Made by a program: the position numbers and the translations under genes
In this document: one piece after another, positions 10,892-22,354 of the stretch
Position numbering within the stretch: the first letter of the stretch is position 1
How the letters are laid out: the number at the start of each line of letters is the position of its first letter
Source: Polyporus tsugae
Lineage: Eukaryota > Basidiomycota > Agaricomycetes > Polyporales > Polyporaceae
Direction: 5' to 3'
Length of the DNA stretch: 64,000 bases
NCBI GenBank assembly: GCA_024305745.1
Contig: JAHRBS010000002.1
Coordinates: 2,480,001 to 2,544,000 of the forward strand
Notes under the pieces: generated by a model
Database searches by the model: none
What the model was told of the DNA's origin: nothing
What the model saw: only the letters and a program-made list of their open reading frames with translations

Positions 10892-12289
10892 CGGCACATT
10901 CCATTAACCCGGCTTCCGGCACGTTTTTGCACTGTGTTGGACTCGCTCTTTGCAACTGATGTTCACTGTCTTTACTATTAGGCTTCGCGTTCAATCTCTC
11001 TTTCAATTTGATAGACGACAACTCAGTAAGTTCAGGGGATGCATTCCGACGCACCCATGTACAGCCACTTTTTTCACATCCTGATGTTCCCATGGACGTC
11101 TGTATTTCCATTATCTCCGTACGTTGTCCCCTTCCGCTTTCACGCTCGCACTGCGCTTCGAATTCCCTCAAGGAGGTGTGTAGAATCTTGTGTTATCTCG
11201 GCGAGCTGGCACCGTGCTGGTCTTGTACTGTATGTCTCAGACATCTTGGTTACTGGTGTATTTAGTACGGCTCGCGACGCCGCTGTTCCTCACGCGTTTT
11301 CTAGACACGCGACTGTCTTTTTCCACGCTCTCTCCTCCAGCGCGCCCCGATTCCCCAACAGTACTACACCAGCAGTGGTGTTATGCCCTTGGGCTGTTGC
11401 GCATTCCGCGTTCGCCATGAAGACTCGGCAGAGGCGGGATCATCGTACAACGCATGAATTACTATTTGGTGGATCCGGAAGGACCGTGATGTTGGTGAAC
11501 GGGATCCAGACCTGAGACGATGGTATGTATGAACAGGGATTGATGACAGCGTATGCACCATCCATGTGACCGTGACCACATCGCTCCGAGTTCCATCACG
11601 CCGCCGAGGGTGTGGTAGAAGACGCAGGAGGGCCAGGGTTGAATTATGTACCAGCCTGGGAGGGAACGGGCGACGGGAGAAGCCTGTTAGACGTGAGCTC
11701 GGTGGAGCATTTAGCGGCTGTACGTGTCCGCGCGCCGGAGCCGGTACCAGTTGCCCCGTTCAATCGAACCACGCCTTCTCATCGGGGTCGTACTAGAATC
11801 GAAAACTAGGCCACTGCGAGTGCTGTTGAGTCTAGATTCGCTCCTTTCATCATAGTAGGAGTAGATTTGCGGTTTGATATAGAGGACGTCGAGGCTGGGG
11901 AAGGGAACACCAGACAGCGACTGACACAGCGGGCCCAGCCTCCTCAGCAGCCCAAGCGGCGATCAATAACGATAAAGTGAATGTGCCCTCTGAGCCATCA
12001 CAATGATGCGTAGAGTAGAAGACAGTTTGAATGGTGTGACTACAAGGAATTGAGATGTTATGCGGCGTAACTTGTAGATAGACAGTTGAACTGAGAGGAC
12101 GAATTCGGACTACGGTCCGCAACAAGCGCCGTTCTCGGAGGGTACCGGCGGCGGTAAGGCGGGCCTGGACGAGTGCACCGCCTTCAACAGGAAGAGGAGT
12201 TCACCACTTTCTCCCAACTGCGTCACCTCCGACTTGCCTCCGACTCGCTCATGTCCTCATATACAATGCTAACTGGGATCCCGGATGGA
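10892..12289. other. intergenic, nothing recognised
   Basis: No supported coding exon, RNA gene or repeat is seen. Short frames at 11008-11515 and 11566-11809 lack any recognisable domain. Confidence 0.35.
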
Positions 12290-13703
12290 TGAAGCTATGC
12301 AATACTAAAGCACGAAAATGCCAAAAATGCTGGGGTTTCTGCTTCTGCTGGGGCTTCGTTTATCCTTGGCTCGTCCCGGCGAAGTTCGTGGACGACGCTG
12401 CTCACGCTTGAACTTGGATTCCTCCGACTCTGCGGCTCGAAGCTTGAAATTCTTCGGATCGCGCCGCCGTTGGCTGCCGCACGCGTTCTGAATGAGCAGC
12501 GGGCTCCACGGATGCCGATTTCGAGCCAGCCTCTTTGGCGTTGCGTTCGAATAACATGGTGTACATAAAGGTGAGTGCTTCCGCGCCAGCGCAGTCGCAA
12601 GTGCAAGCGGTCAGAGCGGGTTGTGGTGGCTGTGGGCACGACTATTCCCAACACGTCTAAATCATACTTGAGAGTGCCTGTCCAAGTTCTCAGGATCGCC
12701 CCACTCATCTTCCGATGACGGTCCATGAACCTCCATGAACGCTCACAGCCGAGCGCTTCAGCCATCTCGGAGCGCGCGGCATGCATCCGCTAGAATGCCG
12801 CGGCGTTTGTTCAACTGCACTTCGTGCATCGTGACGGTCGATTTATTTTTGTGGTATTTCAGTAAGGACGACAGTAGTCGTCTGTTCTCGGCAGAAGTGC
12901 TTGTGACTCGCCGGTCGGTGCGGATATCAAGAGAAGTACCCACGGATGTAAAGTTGCTGCAGTTCTGGAGTGCTTGCCTCTTCAGCCCCAGAGCGATCGC
13001 CCAGGGTGGTTCTGACGCTCAGATGGTTGAGAGCGCATGGGCGGCGGCGGCGTGTTGCACGTTTGCTGATCATTTTCGCGGTCAACAGGCACCGTTTGGT
13101 AAAGGTCCTGACAGTTATGGTCGGGACTGACGAGGGACTGACGACATTATCAACTGTCTAGATCTCTGGAGTGATGCTCTGTGACAAATAGGCAACCTGA
13201 CCTTTACTCTCGCATCCCACGAGCGTTCGAGATGGGTCTTTGGTGCCATCCACCGAGCGTAAGCGAGTGCCAGCGCGCTGCTCGGGAAGCATTGCGCTGC
13301 GGTCTATCACTCGTGCCAACGCTGGGCATAGGGTGCGGCCGGGCAGAAGGTTGCTACATGGGAAGAGATGCCGCGGGGACTGGGCTCGGAGGCCTCTCGA
13401 AGCACACTGAAGCATCATCCAATGCATAGAGTTCTGAATGATGGTGGTGGGCACTGGACGTCCAATCCCCACGATGTCTTATGCAAATTGCAGACGACGG
13501 CCCATGTGTTCAGACATCGTACACGAGAATGATCATTGCACGCGCCGCGTGGTGCCGAATGGTGCACGGCCGCCTTGCTGGATGAGGAATATTTCCGTCC
13601 TGGCGGGACGGGGAAGAGGTTAAATAGATCGTACCCCACGGCTCGGAACGACATCGACCTAGCTCGACATCCCTCCGCTCTGACTTTCTTCTTCACTTGC
13701 ACC
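12290..13703 (+). repeat. duplicated upstream module of glycopeptide gene 3
   Basis: The longest and best preserved module in the left arm. It aligns in inverted orientation with 36642-38116. Shared landmarks are the MNAH...SARHASARM frame start at 12735 and the AKDKRS-type patch on the minus strand near 12340. A minus-strand open frame at 12295-12786 and a plus-strand frame at 37853-38116 share patches such as SASVEPAAH, but only after allowing frameshifts, so a decayed divergent gene is possible. Confidence 0.6.
13581..13627 (+). promoter_or_regulatory. conserved promoter block and TATA-like element of glycopeptide gene 3
   Basis: GATGAGGAATATTTCCGTCC at 13581, then GGTTAAATAG at 13618-13627, about 80 bp before the ATG. 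Confidence 0.55.
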
Positions 13704-14603
13704 ATGCAGTTCTCTTTCGCCACCGCTATTGTCGCCCTCGCCGCTTTTGTCGGCTCCGTTGTCGGCGAGTCGCACACCGTGCACTTCGACAACCGGTGAG
13801 CAGCCTCGCCTCTCTCTCGTACCAAGTCTTGTCTGATATCTGCCTTGCGTTACAGCTGCGGCTTCGGAACAGTAAGTCACGAAACGGCGGGCTCGAAGCA
13901 CCACCATACTCACCTCCACTCCAGCCCACTCTCATTCAGAATGGGAACGTCCTCTCCACCGGAGGCGACTTCACCTCCAACGGCCCTCTCGTCGCTGCCA
14001 TCGCGTACGTTCTCTTCCCTTCGAACCCATCTCACCGCTCGGCCGTCGGCCACTGACAACATGATCTGTAGTTATTTGCAGACAGGTACGTTCCCACCGA
14101 GATCACAAAAGGAAGTATCCCGGCTATTATACTGATCCCCTCTCTTCCGACACCGACACCGACAACCAGGCGGCTGCGGCTTCAACGGCGAGAGCTGCAC
14201 ACTCATCGAGACGACGCTCGTGAACCCCACCTCCCCCGGCTCCGGCTCCTCGTCCGACATCAGCCTCATCCCCCCGCACTCGTTCAGCGTAACGTCCGGC
14301 TTCGGGTCAGTCCCCCTCTTCTCCCGCTGCTTCTTGATGAAGGCCGTTAACCGGGGCGAATTGGCGTTTTTTTTTTGCACACACAAGTTACTACGACGGC
14401 TGTGACGGCGCCGGTGCGGACTGCACCAACGGAAACTGCCCCACCGCTTTCCACGTCCCGACCGACACGGGGGTCCAGGTGGCGTGCCAGTCGAACAACG
14501 TGAGTGACTTGTCTTGCGTACCCACCCAGTGATACGGTATATTGTATATGCTGACGTTTTCTCCTCGGCACAGGTGAACCTGGCCATCACGTTCTGCGAC
14601 TAG
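13704..14603 (+). CDS. small secreted 8-cysteine 'glycopeptide' family protein (copy 3)
   Basis: Seven exons: 13704-13795, 13856-13871, 13925-14004, 14072-14085, 14170-14305, 14388-14499 and 14574-14603, giving 159 residues. The signal peptide is MQFSFATAIVALAAFVG; THTVHFDNR in the other copies is here SHTVHFDNR. The cysteine motifs are CGFGT, GCGFNGESC, DGCDGAGADC, GNC, VAC and TFC. Exon 5 encodes a Pro/Ser/Gly stretch (NPTSPGSGSSSD) that replaces the Leu/Ser stretch of copies 1 and 2. Exon 6 is 21 nt longer, adding residues before the seventh cysteine. This subtype matches the minus-strand copies at 28943 and 35764. A run of ten T precedes the acceptor of intron 5. Confidence 0.88.
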
Positions 14604-15234
14604 CCTCGGAGACGATTTCAGGAAAGATAGGACGAAGCATATCGACTCAGGATACACTGTACGACCGACCCTTGACCATGTATATGTACAAATAGGTGCT
14701 TTGCGGCCCAAGTTGGAATGTGGGACAGCCGTGATGATGAAAGCGAACGCTATACAGCGGCGAAAGCCTCACCCGTTGTTCTAGTACATCCCCGGCCTGC
14801 GGCTTGCACTGCCCGTGTTTAGGCTGCCGTACTGATCCAGAGGTTGCTGGACGTACGTACGGGAACAATTCGCGAAACGGTGCCGGAACGGCAGAGCGCA
14901 AGGTGCGATCTGTCAATACGGCGCCGCATCGTAAAATCCAGAAGGTCAGTAGGCGTCCTCGAGGAGAATAGAATCCAACACACGGCCGCCGAAGCCGAAC
15001 ATGCTGGCTCCGATCTTGGTCGGTGGCCGAGGCGTGTCCATATGAATCTTGCAGTTGCGTCCTCGGTCCGAGGGCTATTCTGCACGTACGCGGATGTCAT
15101 GGGTCATGCGAATACCGTCCTTCAGCGGCAACCATCCCGGCCGCTCATGCTTTAAAGCCTGAGGGGTTTCGGCTGAACGTGTACAGGTTGCATTGACTCC
15201 CTGCCCCCAGCTACTAGCCCACTTTCCCCACGTC
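14604..15234. other. intergenic between glycopeptide copies 3 and 4
   Basis: The first about 100 bp are the conserved 3' flank of the family. On the minus strand around 14900-15030 there is a short protein-like piece (IGASMFGFGGRVLDSILLED) that I cannot place. No gene is called. Confidence 0.3.
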
Positions 15235-16105
15235 ATGCAGTCGAAGTCCCTCGCCATGTCCCTCGCCATGCTGGCATTGGTCCTGTCTGTCCGGGCGGAG
15301 ACCCATACTATCCATTTCGAAAACCAGTCAGTCGAAGATTGATATGTCAGGACCAGTCCACTGCGAGCTAACTCAGGACGTCTCTCTCTCTCGCAGGTGC
15401 GGGTTCGGCACGGTGAGATCTGAATCTGCCAGACGGGATCATGTCCAAGCCCTGGTGGGGACATCGATTGACCTCTGTGTCTTTTCAGCCTACCCTCGTC
15501 TCCAACGGAGTCGTCCTGTCGACGGGAGCGGACGTCACCGTCAACGGCCCCATCGAAGCTGTAGCGTGAGCGCACCCTCGACATCCTATGCTCAGTCCAC
15601 AGCACCAAGTCTAACACTGACTGTATGCGGGCATTGCAGGTACCTGCAGACAGGCAAGTCGCTCACAGAGTCACAGATCTCTCAGGCAGCCGCAGCCTGC
15701 TGACCGTTTCGCGGCGTCCTCGTCGTTTCCCCGCTACTAGGCTCATGCGGCATCAACGGCGAGAACTGTACCACCGTCGACATATCGCTCACCAACGCCA
15801 TCCCCGGCGAACCCGGCTCTGCGTCGTCCGCCGCGATCGACATCGTCCCACCCCACGCCTTCAGCGCCGTGACGGGGTTCGGGTACTACAACGGCTGCGA
15901 CGGGGCTGGCGAGGACTGTACCAACGCCAACTGCGTCGCCGCGTTCCCGGGACTGCCGCCGAAGACGATCGTCCCGGTTCTATGCCAGACTGATGACGTA
16001 CGCGTTGATTCGATGCGGCCCGTGTGTGCAGGCAGGCGAATGTAAAGTTCTGACTTGCCCATTTCCCTGCTGTAGGTGAACATAGTGATTGTATTTTGCG
16101 ACTGA
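15235..16105 (+). CDS. small secreted cysteine-rich 'glycopeptide' family protein, divergent subtype (copy 4)
   Basis: Six exons: 15235-15326, 15397-15412, 15489-15565, 15640-15653, 15741-15997 and 16076-16105, giving 161 residues. The signal peptide (MQSKSLAMSLAMLALVLSVRA) is followed by ETHTIHFENQ. The cysteine motifs are CGFGT, SCGINGENC, NGCDGAGEDC, ANC, VLC and VFC. The 16-nt and 14-nt microexons are kept. Intron 4 (from 15654) starts GCAAGT, a GC-AG intron. The intron that splits FGYYNGC in the other copies is absent here. The subtype's only relative in this window is the decayed gene at 34437-35242 in the mirror arm. Confidence 0.85.
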
Positions 16106-16254
16106 TCGCGACCGGCATGGGGGAAAAGATGGGCGGACTCGTCGGAAGTAGTGGGAAGATGTCGAAGATGTGGAATGGAATGGAATGCATGTCGCCAATT
16201 GCTGGATAGCGTGTGCACGCTGCCAGGGGTTACTATAGGAGATGAACTTGAACA

Positions 16255-17066
16255 TATGGATGAAAGTATGTGAAGCATACGCTCGTTGAGTGCATCGTCG
16301 GGGGGCATTGATAGGGTGTTCAACCGCGTGAAGTGCCTAAATGACTGGAGGTACCCCTGGCCTAGGTTCAAGTCGGCGCCGTAGTTCAAGATTTCCAGGT
16401 CAGGCACCATGAGTGGAAGAGTCTGAAGCAACGAAGTAGCAATGTGTGAAGAACGTAGGCAGTTCTCCTCATCCTCGAGTGCAAACCAAAGTTCGAGGAC
16501 GCGAAGTGGGGGCGAGAGGAGGACGGTAAGGGGCGATGCCTCTGAGATGGAAAGGCCATAAGCCTCGAGCTCGCGAAGACGAGGGACCAGCGGAGAACCC
16601 TTGCATCTGGATGCAAGGAAAAACCAAACCGAGGGGTGGATATCGCCCCTTATTGGCGGGTGCGCGGCGACGAGGCGGACGCGCTCAGCATAAACCTGAA
16701 ATCTTCCCCAATGTTAGGGTAAGATTGCGCCACAAAGCATCTAAATCCAGAACCCATGAACATAGGGTTAGTTTTTGTGAAATAGATAATATCACCCACA
16801 ATTTGTGACTCCACAGACTTGTATTCCGGTAAGACCTTCAGCAAGGGGTGGATATCATCTAGCTCCCGCCACAGAACATCCAATGCATGGTGGGATAAAA
16901 CGTGGCCAGTGACTGCAGATGAGGCGAGGGCCTTACGACGAGTCTGGCATGATTGGGACATTTCCTCAGAGTCTTCCCAGTCGCTTCGACCTCGGGCCAA
17001 GTGATTAAAAATCATGGCCAGAATGTCCCGGCACGCCACCAGCCTCGCAGATGCGGATGGAGTCAT
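16255..17066 (-). pseudogene. decayed F-box/LRR-like gene fragment
   Basis: Homologous to the F-box gene at 32494. The start MTPSASARLVACRDILAMIF and the stretch HHALDVLWRELDDIHPLLKV correspond closely to that gene. The frame then shifts near 16700, where nucleotide similarity continues but the frame does not, and a later piece (MLQTLPLMVPDLEIL, 16431 downward) matches the middle of the intact copy. Homology stops at about 16255, close to the 3' flank of glycopeptide copy 4, so the C-terminal third is missing. Its orientation and neighbours mirror the 32494-34132 gene. Confidence 0.8.
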
Positions 17067-17629
17067 CTATATGGTACCAATGGTTATCAATAGGATAGCA
17101 AATGTCCGAAATCTGGAACCGCGTAGCTTTACAGCAACACCACCGCGACGGAGGCCCCCAACTGGTGTCAGGGACTTGGGAAGGACGAAAGAATCCGTCA
17201 AACGACGCAGTGGCGGAGGGGAAAGACGCTGCAAGCGCTTGTGCCTTCAACACGTGGCACCACTGTCAGCCAATATTGCTCCCTTCGAACGGGCCCTTAA
17301 GTACATATGAGCCTTACATCTGGCATTAGTACTCGAACCTCGTGGAAAATCTACGCGAAAGTCGACTATGATATTGTAGTATTAGCCGCGACGTATAGTA
17401 TGCTGTCATCTATTCTATGCCTCATGTGGGCCGGAGAACGCATTCTGGCCTGCTCCGAGTTCCTCTCGGCCCTCGGGTAATAGTAGGGCCTGGTGGACAT
17501 AGCGATTAAATTCTGTAACTAAGTATCCGAAGCCAGGATCAGAGAGGGTGGGGGGAGGAGGGACTAATGTCGCTGCGCATCTCGCCGTCGCCGGCGCGCC
17601 CTAACATGAAAGCGACTCGGAGCGGCAGC
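17067..17629. other. intergenic, nothing recognised
   Basis: No supported feature is seen between the F-box relic and the 3' end of the DUF6534 gene. Confidence 0.3.
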
Positions 17630-20051
17630 CTACACCATGCTTTGCATGTGCCTGCCCTTGGAGCTCCCGTCCGACGAGTCATCGTACTCGGTGTTCACCT
17701 CCGTGACGATCTTAAGCTCGATCGCAGTCGGGGTCGAGGTCGCATGAGGGCCCTGCCAAGGATGCCTCCGGTCGGTAAGCGTCTTGGCAGGCTCGGTACA
17801 GTGGGGGAGACTCGGACGTACCGGCATGTTCGCAGCGGAGGCGCCTGCCCTCATCGCGGGGAAAGTGCGGAAGCGGATCGATTCGTCGGTGACGAGGTCG
17901 TTGTGGAGGAATTTGCGGGTGTTGAGTCTGCGCAGCGGGCGATGAAGTCAACCACCACATTGTTTTTTCACGCTCGGGCTGGTGGCGGGAGAAGGGGTCC
18001 AGGAGAATCACTCACGCGACGAGGAACGAGTTCGCATACACTAGGGCACGGACGGAATGAGGTGTCAGTGCGCGGCGCGTAAATGGTAGCACCAGACCAT
18101 ACGCACGCTTGGTAAGAATGCACGAGAGCGCCGAGTAGATGAAGTTGTCGGGCCAGGCAATCGACTGTTGGCCAGAAGCTGGGGTTAGGGATACACGGGA
18201 GGTGTAGGGCCGGTTGAGGGTTCACAACTCACGAACGCGACATTCAGGATATGCACAACACTACGGTGGTTCGGGACAACAACATGAGCTGTGTCGGGAC
18301 ACGCGGGCAATATAACGGGACGAGAAGCCGTAATTACCAGTTAAGAGCGCCTGGTCGAAGGGTCCGTCAGTCTCAATGGTGCGAACGGACGCCCCGCACT
18401 GTCGGAAGTGCCGGAGCGCATGCAAGTTCAAGGATAATAAATGGCTCACCTGTGCTAATGGTGTATGCTATCAGAACATCGAGCATGGAGTCAGTTCTGC
18501 AAGACGAGCAAAGTCAGGGGGGCCCGACCCGAGCCTTCAACCAGCTCTGGGTGAGGCAGAGGACAGAAACACGCACCTGTTCAATCCAGTGCGACTTTGG
18601 TGGAGGACGTAGATCAGCGTTGCTGAGAGTATGATGTCGCCGGCCATCTGCATCGAGGATCCGACAGCGGCAAGCCACTGAAGACAGAGACAGCATTAGA
18701 CATCAGGGACAGTGTGCGCACGACTTGGAGTGATGCGTACCGAGAACCTCAGCCCATCAGTGAAATTCGCGGCCTCAAACCTGCATAGATACTTGTGAAC
18801 CCGAGGCAAGGAAGGTATGGGACAGCGGCGTACAACTTGGCCGATAGCCCTGCACAAAGAAGTACGCGAGGGTAAGTGAACAGGGTGTGACGCAGGCCGC
18901 GAATAAATTGAACTTTACCTCCGAAGAAGCCTGGGAGGGATGGCATGCGAAGACTGCGCTCAGGAAAACGTTCGGTATTGAGGCATCGTTGCTGAAAACA
19001 CTTACCGACGTTGCTAACATTCATGATGAACTTTCACAAGAATGAGCTTCTCAAGCTTCTGTATGCACACAGTAGAGCGCACTTACCGCGATTACGACGA
19101 CAGCTTTGAACTTCGGTGCAACTGCGTGACCGAAATTAGCAACATGTGGTGAATGTGACATTCAGGCTCTACCACTGACAAAGCCATACTCTCCGCACGA
19201 AGAATCTGTTAATTAATGCACAACAAAAACAGTCAATGACCACGGAGGGATCGGGTCGATAACTAACGTACGTTTGTGAGAGAAGGGCTGCTGTTGGCTG
19301 TGTGCCGCAGGGTAACGAATGAGGGTTCGGTGACACTAGGTGAACAAGCAGATAACTTACCGCTGTGGCGGGCAGTGTCTAGCGACAGCAGAAAGCCAAA
19401 CTTGAACATAACCATACATTTTTAGCATGGAAGCACTTACGCTAAAAGACCTGCGAAGCGAGGTGAAAAACTCGGGTGTACTGTAACGACGGAAAACATG
19501 ACGTACCAGACAGGCTTTTGAAGGAAGAAGTACGTCGGGTCCCAGTACATTTGCACCAAATAAAAGTATCTGACCATCGGTTAGTATCCCGATATTCTGA
19601 TCGTGAGAGCGGACATACGCAATGTGGAGAGCCAGAGCCGAAATTATTGTCTCAAGAACACTAGAGTCCGATGAGTCTCTGCGTAGCCGAGCCTTTGGAA
19701 GGGATAGACGTACACCACTGCTACGACCTTAACGTGTAGAGAGCATCAGCTACAGGGGAGCAACACCAGCGATATCGATCAGGACGAGGCACGCACCCAG
19801 ACCTTGAGGAGCCTACGATCATTCGCATATTCGCGGAAATACTGGTACATTTGCTGGAACAATAATCCGTTGAGGCTGCCAAGGGGACAAGTCAAAATGC
19901 AAAGCACTGCAGCAGCAAAATGAGGAACTCACAAAACAGTCGCGGCGACTGAGCCCACCAACCAAGCGCCTAGGGTAGTTCCGACAGAAATATGGGGAAA
20001 GCTGGCTAGTGGGTCCGCAGCCGCCGCTGTACCATTTGTCGTCGTAGACAT
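17630..20051 (-). CDS. DUF6534 multi-pass membrane protein
   Basis: The start at 20051 gives MSTTTNGTAAAADPLASFPH, then the first membrane segment. Splicing leads to LNGLLFQQMYQYFREYAND, the family signature after helix 1. Later exons encode RYFYLVQMYWDP ... KPVW (19500-19640), the core helix MAGDIILSATLIYVLHQSRT (around 18600), and VYANSFLV near 18020. The last exon (stop at 17630) is a hydrophilic Pro/Thr/Asp/Ser-rich cytosolic-type tail containing EVNTEYDDSS. Many short introns are needed and I did not fix every junction, so the span is firmer than the exon list. The function of DUF6534 is unknown; the family resembles seven-helix membrane proteins. It is transcribed divergently from the next DUF6534 gene. 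Confidence 0.7.
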
Positions 20052-22354
20052 GACTTCTCGCGACAGTATAACCTGGAATGAGCGGGGAGGCACTGAGGAC
20101 GTGAGACCAGTACAGTTGGAACGTCGCCTCCGTGACGAGTCTGGGGTATAAGTAGAGAGAAAGCTTGCAGGCAAAGCCAACTTCGGAGCTGAAGTCCCGG
20201 GTATATATCGATATACAGGCGCGGTTCAATTATGTTCATCAAACATCAGATTCCAGAGCATATTAGGGTCAACCAACTTACCGCCTGGCGGAAGGCTATT
20301 AATAGTAATACAGGACCGGATTCGAGCAATGTGCTGACGGGGTTGCCACGTAACTCCCGAGGGCCAAAACGTTCCGGCTCCACTTGTGATGGAAAAGATC
20401 CGACGAACGCAGACTGAGACTCCGCGCAAGGGTGTATGCTGGGGGGAAGGTTGTATTATGCCGTGGATGATCGAGGATTGTGGCCAGAGCCATGCTCGCA
20501 ATGTTGTGTTGAATGGGATAGATAGGTTGAGGTTGAGAACGGTGTGACTCTGGGGCACGGCTCCATGCATCATGGGCCTGTAACACTCCAAGCGTCAGTG
20601 CGGTTCCGAGGCTCCGAGAGACCTGGACTACTTTAGTTTAGTGCGCGGCACAAGTGCGGCAGGCTTGAGTGTGGGAGGACTTGGCGCCAAGACGTCCGGT
20701 CTGAATTCACCAGTAAATTGTAATGCCGCTTGTATTGCTCCGCCGGACTAGGCTGCAACCATGGATTCAGGCGGCGCGCTGGCGGTGCCACTGGCACTCA
20801 GAGCTCAAGCACTCAGTACTCACCAGTACTCACCGGTCACCAGCGGTGGAGGTAGTAAACGACTCGGATGTCGATAATCGCACCGAAATTCAAATTGGCC
20901 ACCGGTGGTTGTCAGTCGGAGAAGTCCGGAGTACACGTGGCAGGCTGCGCGCCGCGCGACTCGGACCAGATCTCAGTGCTTTCCCTTGGATCCGGACCCA
21001 CGGTATCTTAGGGCCTGGTCGGCATCTCAAGTCACCGTACGTCGTGTTTTCTGAAGGGTCCAGGCATCGACAACTAACAACAGTAACAGTCAACTTATAT
21101 CCACCACCGTAATGTATACAATATGCCAAGTTGTGGAGCTTTCCGTATCTTCAGCTTCGTGAGTTGCGCACACCTCGCCGACCGCAAGGCCGTCGACCAG
21201 GACACCCTCATCCGGATTCTGCACTCAAATCCCTTCGTCCTGTTGTGAGTATATTCGTATATGGGGCCGCGTGATTGTTCTGCCAGCCCGGTGTATGCAC
21301 ATTTTGAGCGTACGCTGGAAAGTTCAAAGCCTATTGGGCATCGTTTGGCCCTCAGGCCTCATGCTTGGTACGACAGCGGGAAGTATGGCCTTTCCAGATA
21401 CCATGGTGTCGTTGATTATGGGCTGTGGAGTAGCGGTCTCACGTTCATCTTCGCTATAGCTTCTAGCGCTGCGTCATTGGTCCAACCAAAGTCCAACAAG
21501 CAAGGGTGTCAGGGTGGTGCTCAGCTCATCTAAGAACGACGACTGGATTGGTACAACACTACCAGTGAGTTTTCCGCTGGATGATGTCATGAACGCAGCT
21601 CAACACCCGCGCCCACGTCAGCGGAGGCAAGGAAGGAGACCTGGCTATGTAACCCCATTCAAGCATTGTATCCGGTCCGGGCGAGAATCAGACTTCTTGA
21701 CTCGATGCAGGGACCATCATGGATAACCGCCTCCTGGTAGGTACGCCGCTTTATACCCACTAAACGCCGCTGAGTAAGCTTACAAGCTCCATCTCATCGA
21801 GAGTTCTTCAATCATACGACGAACATCTGTCAGTGTCAGCGCTCCTGGTATACGTAGAAGGCATATCTGGTGAGTGGTGCCCCAATGCCAGATGACGAAT
21901 ACACCCAGAAGGGAAGCCTCTTCACAAATCGGACCTTTATGGAGGCATATCCTCTCTCTCCGGCATGGATGCTACACACACTCGTCTGGTGGGTCTTCTC
22001 TGTTTGAATGATTCGATCGGTCTCACATCGACGCAGGACTTCTTCACCCGGTATCTTCCTCGGAGGCGATTGGAGAACTTTGCCACCAGCTTCTCTCGTA
22101 CACGCCTGTACTGCCCAAACTCAATCAACATCTTGGGCGCGTGATTCTCTTGCCACCCCTTATACTGCCAGCTCCTGCTGCCTTTCGCCCAGCCCGCTGC
22201 AGAGCTTCCGCTTCGCTGGCTCTCCTCAGGGACTATAGCGAATCAGACGCCGCGGGTCGTCGGACGCCTGTGCCACCAGACACGGGAACGTAGCTCGCAA
22301 GACACGCAACACCATACATTCCACTCCACCACGAAATCTCAAGCGGCGGCATCC
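20052..22354. other. intergenic between divergent DUF6534 genes, with a membrane-protein relic
   Basis: At about 21130-21530 the plus strand carries pieces that look coding (DRKAVDQDTLIRILHSNPF; then a hydrophobic PSGLMLGTTAGSMAFPDTMV in another frame). I do not recognise the family and the pieces are out of frame. Nothing else is supported in this stretch. Confidence 0.3.

Larger units (their letters stand above)
1..17066 (+). repeat. left arm of a large inverted gene-array duplication
   Basis: Order: DUF6534(-), glycopeptide(+), glycopeptide(+), methyltransferase(+), glycopeptide(+), copy-4-type glycopeptide(+), F-box relic(-). It corresponds to 32494-46551 in reverse order and opposite strands, with homologous intergenic modules. 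Confidence 0.7.
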
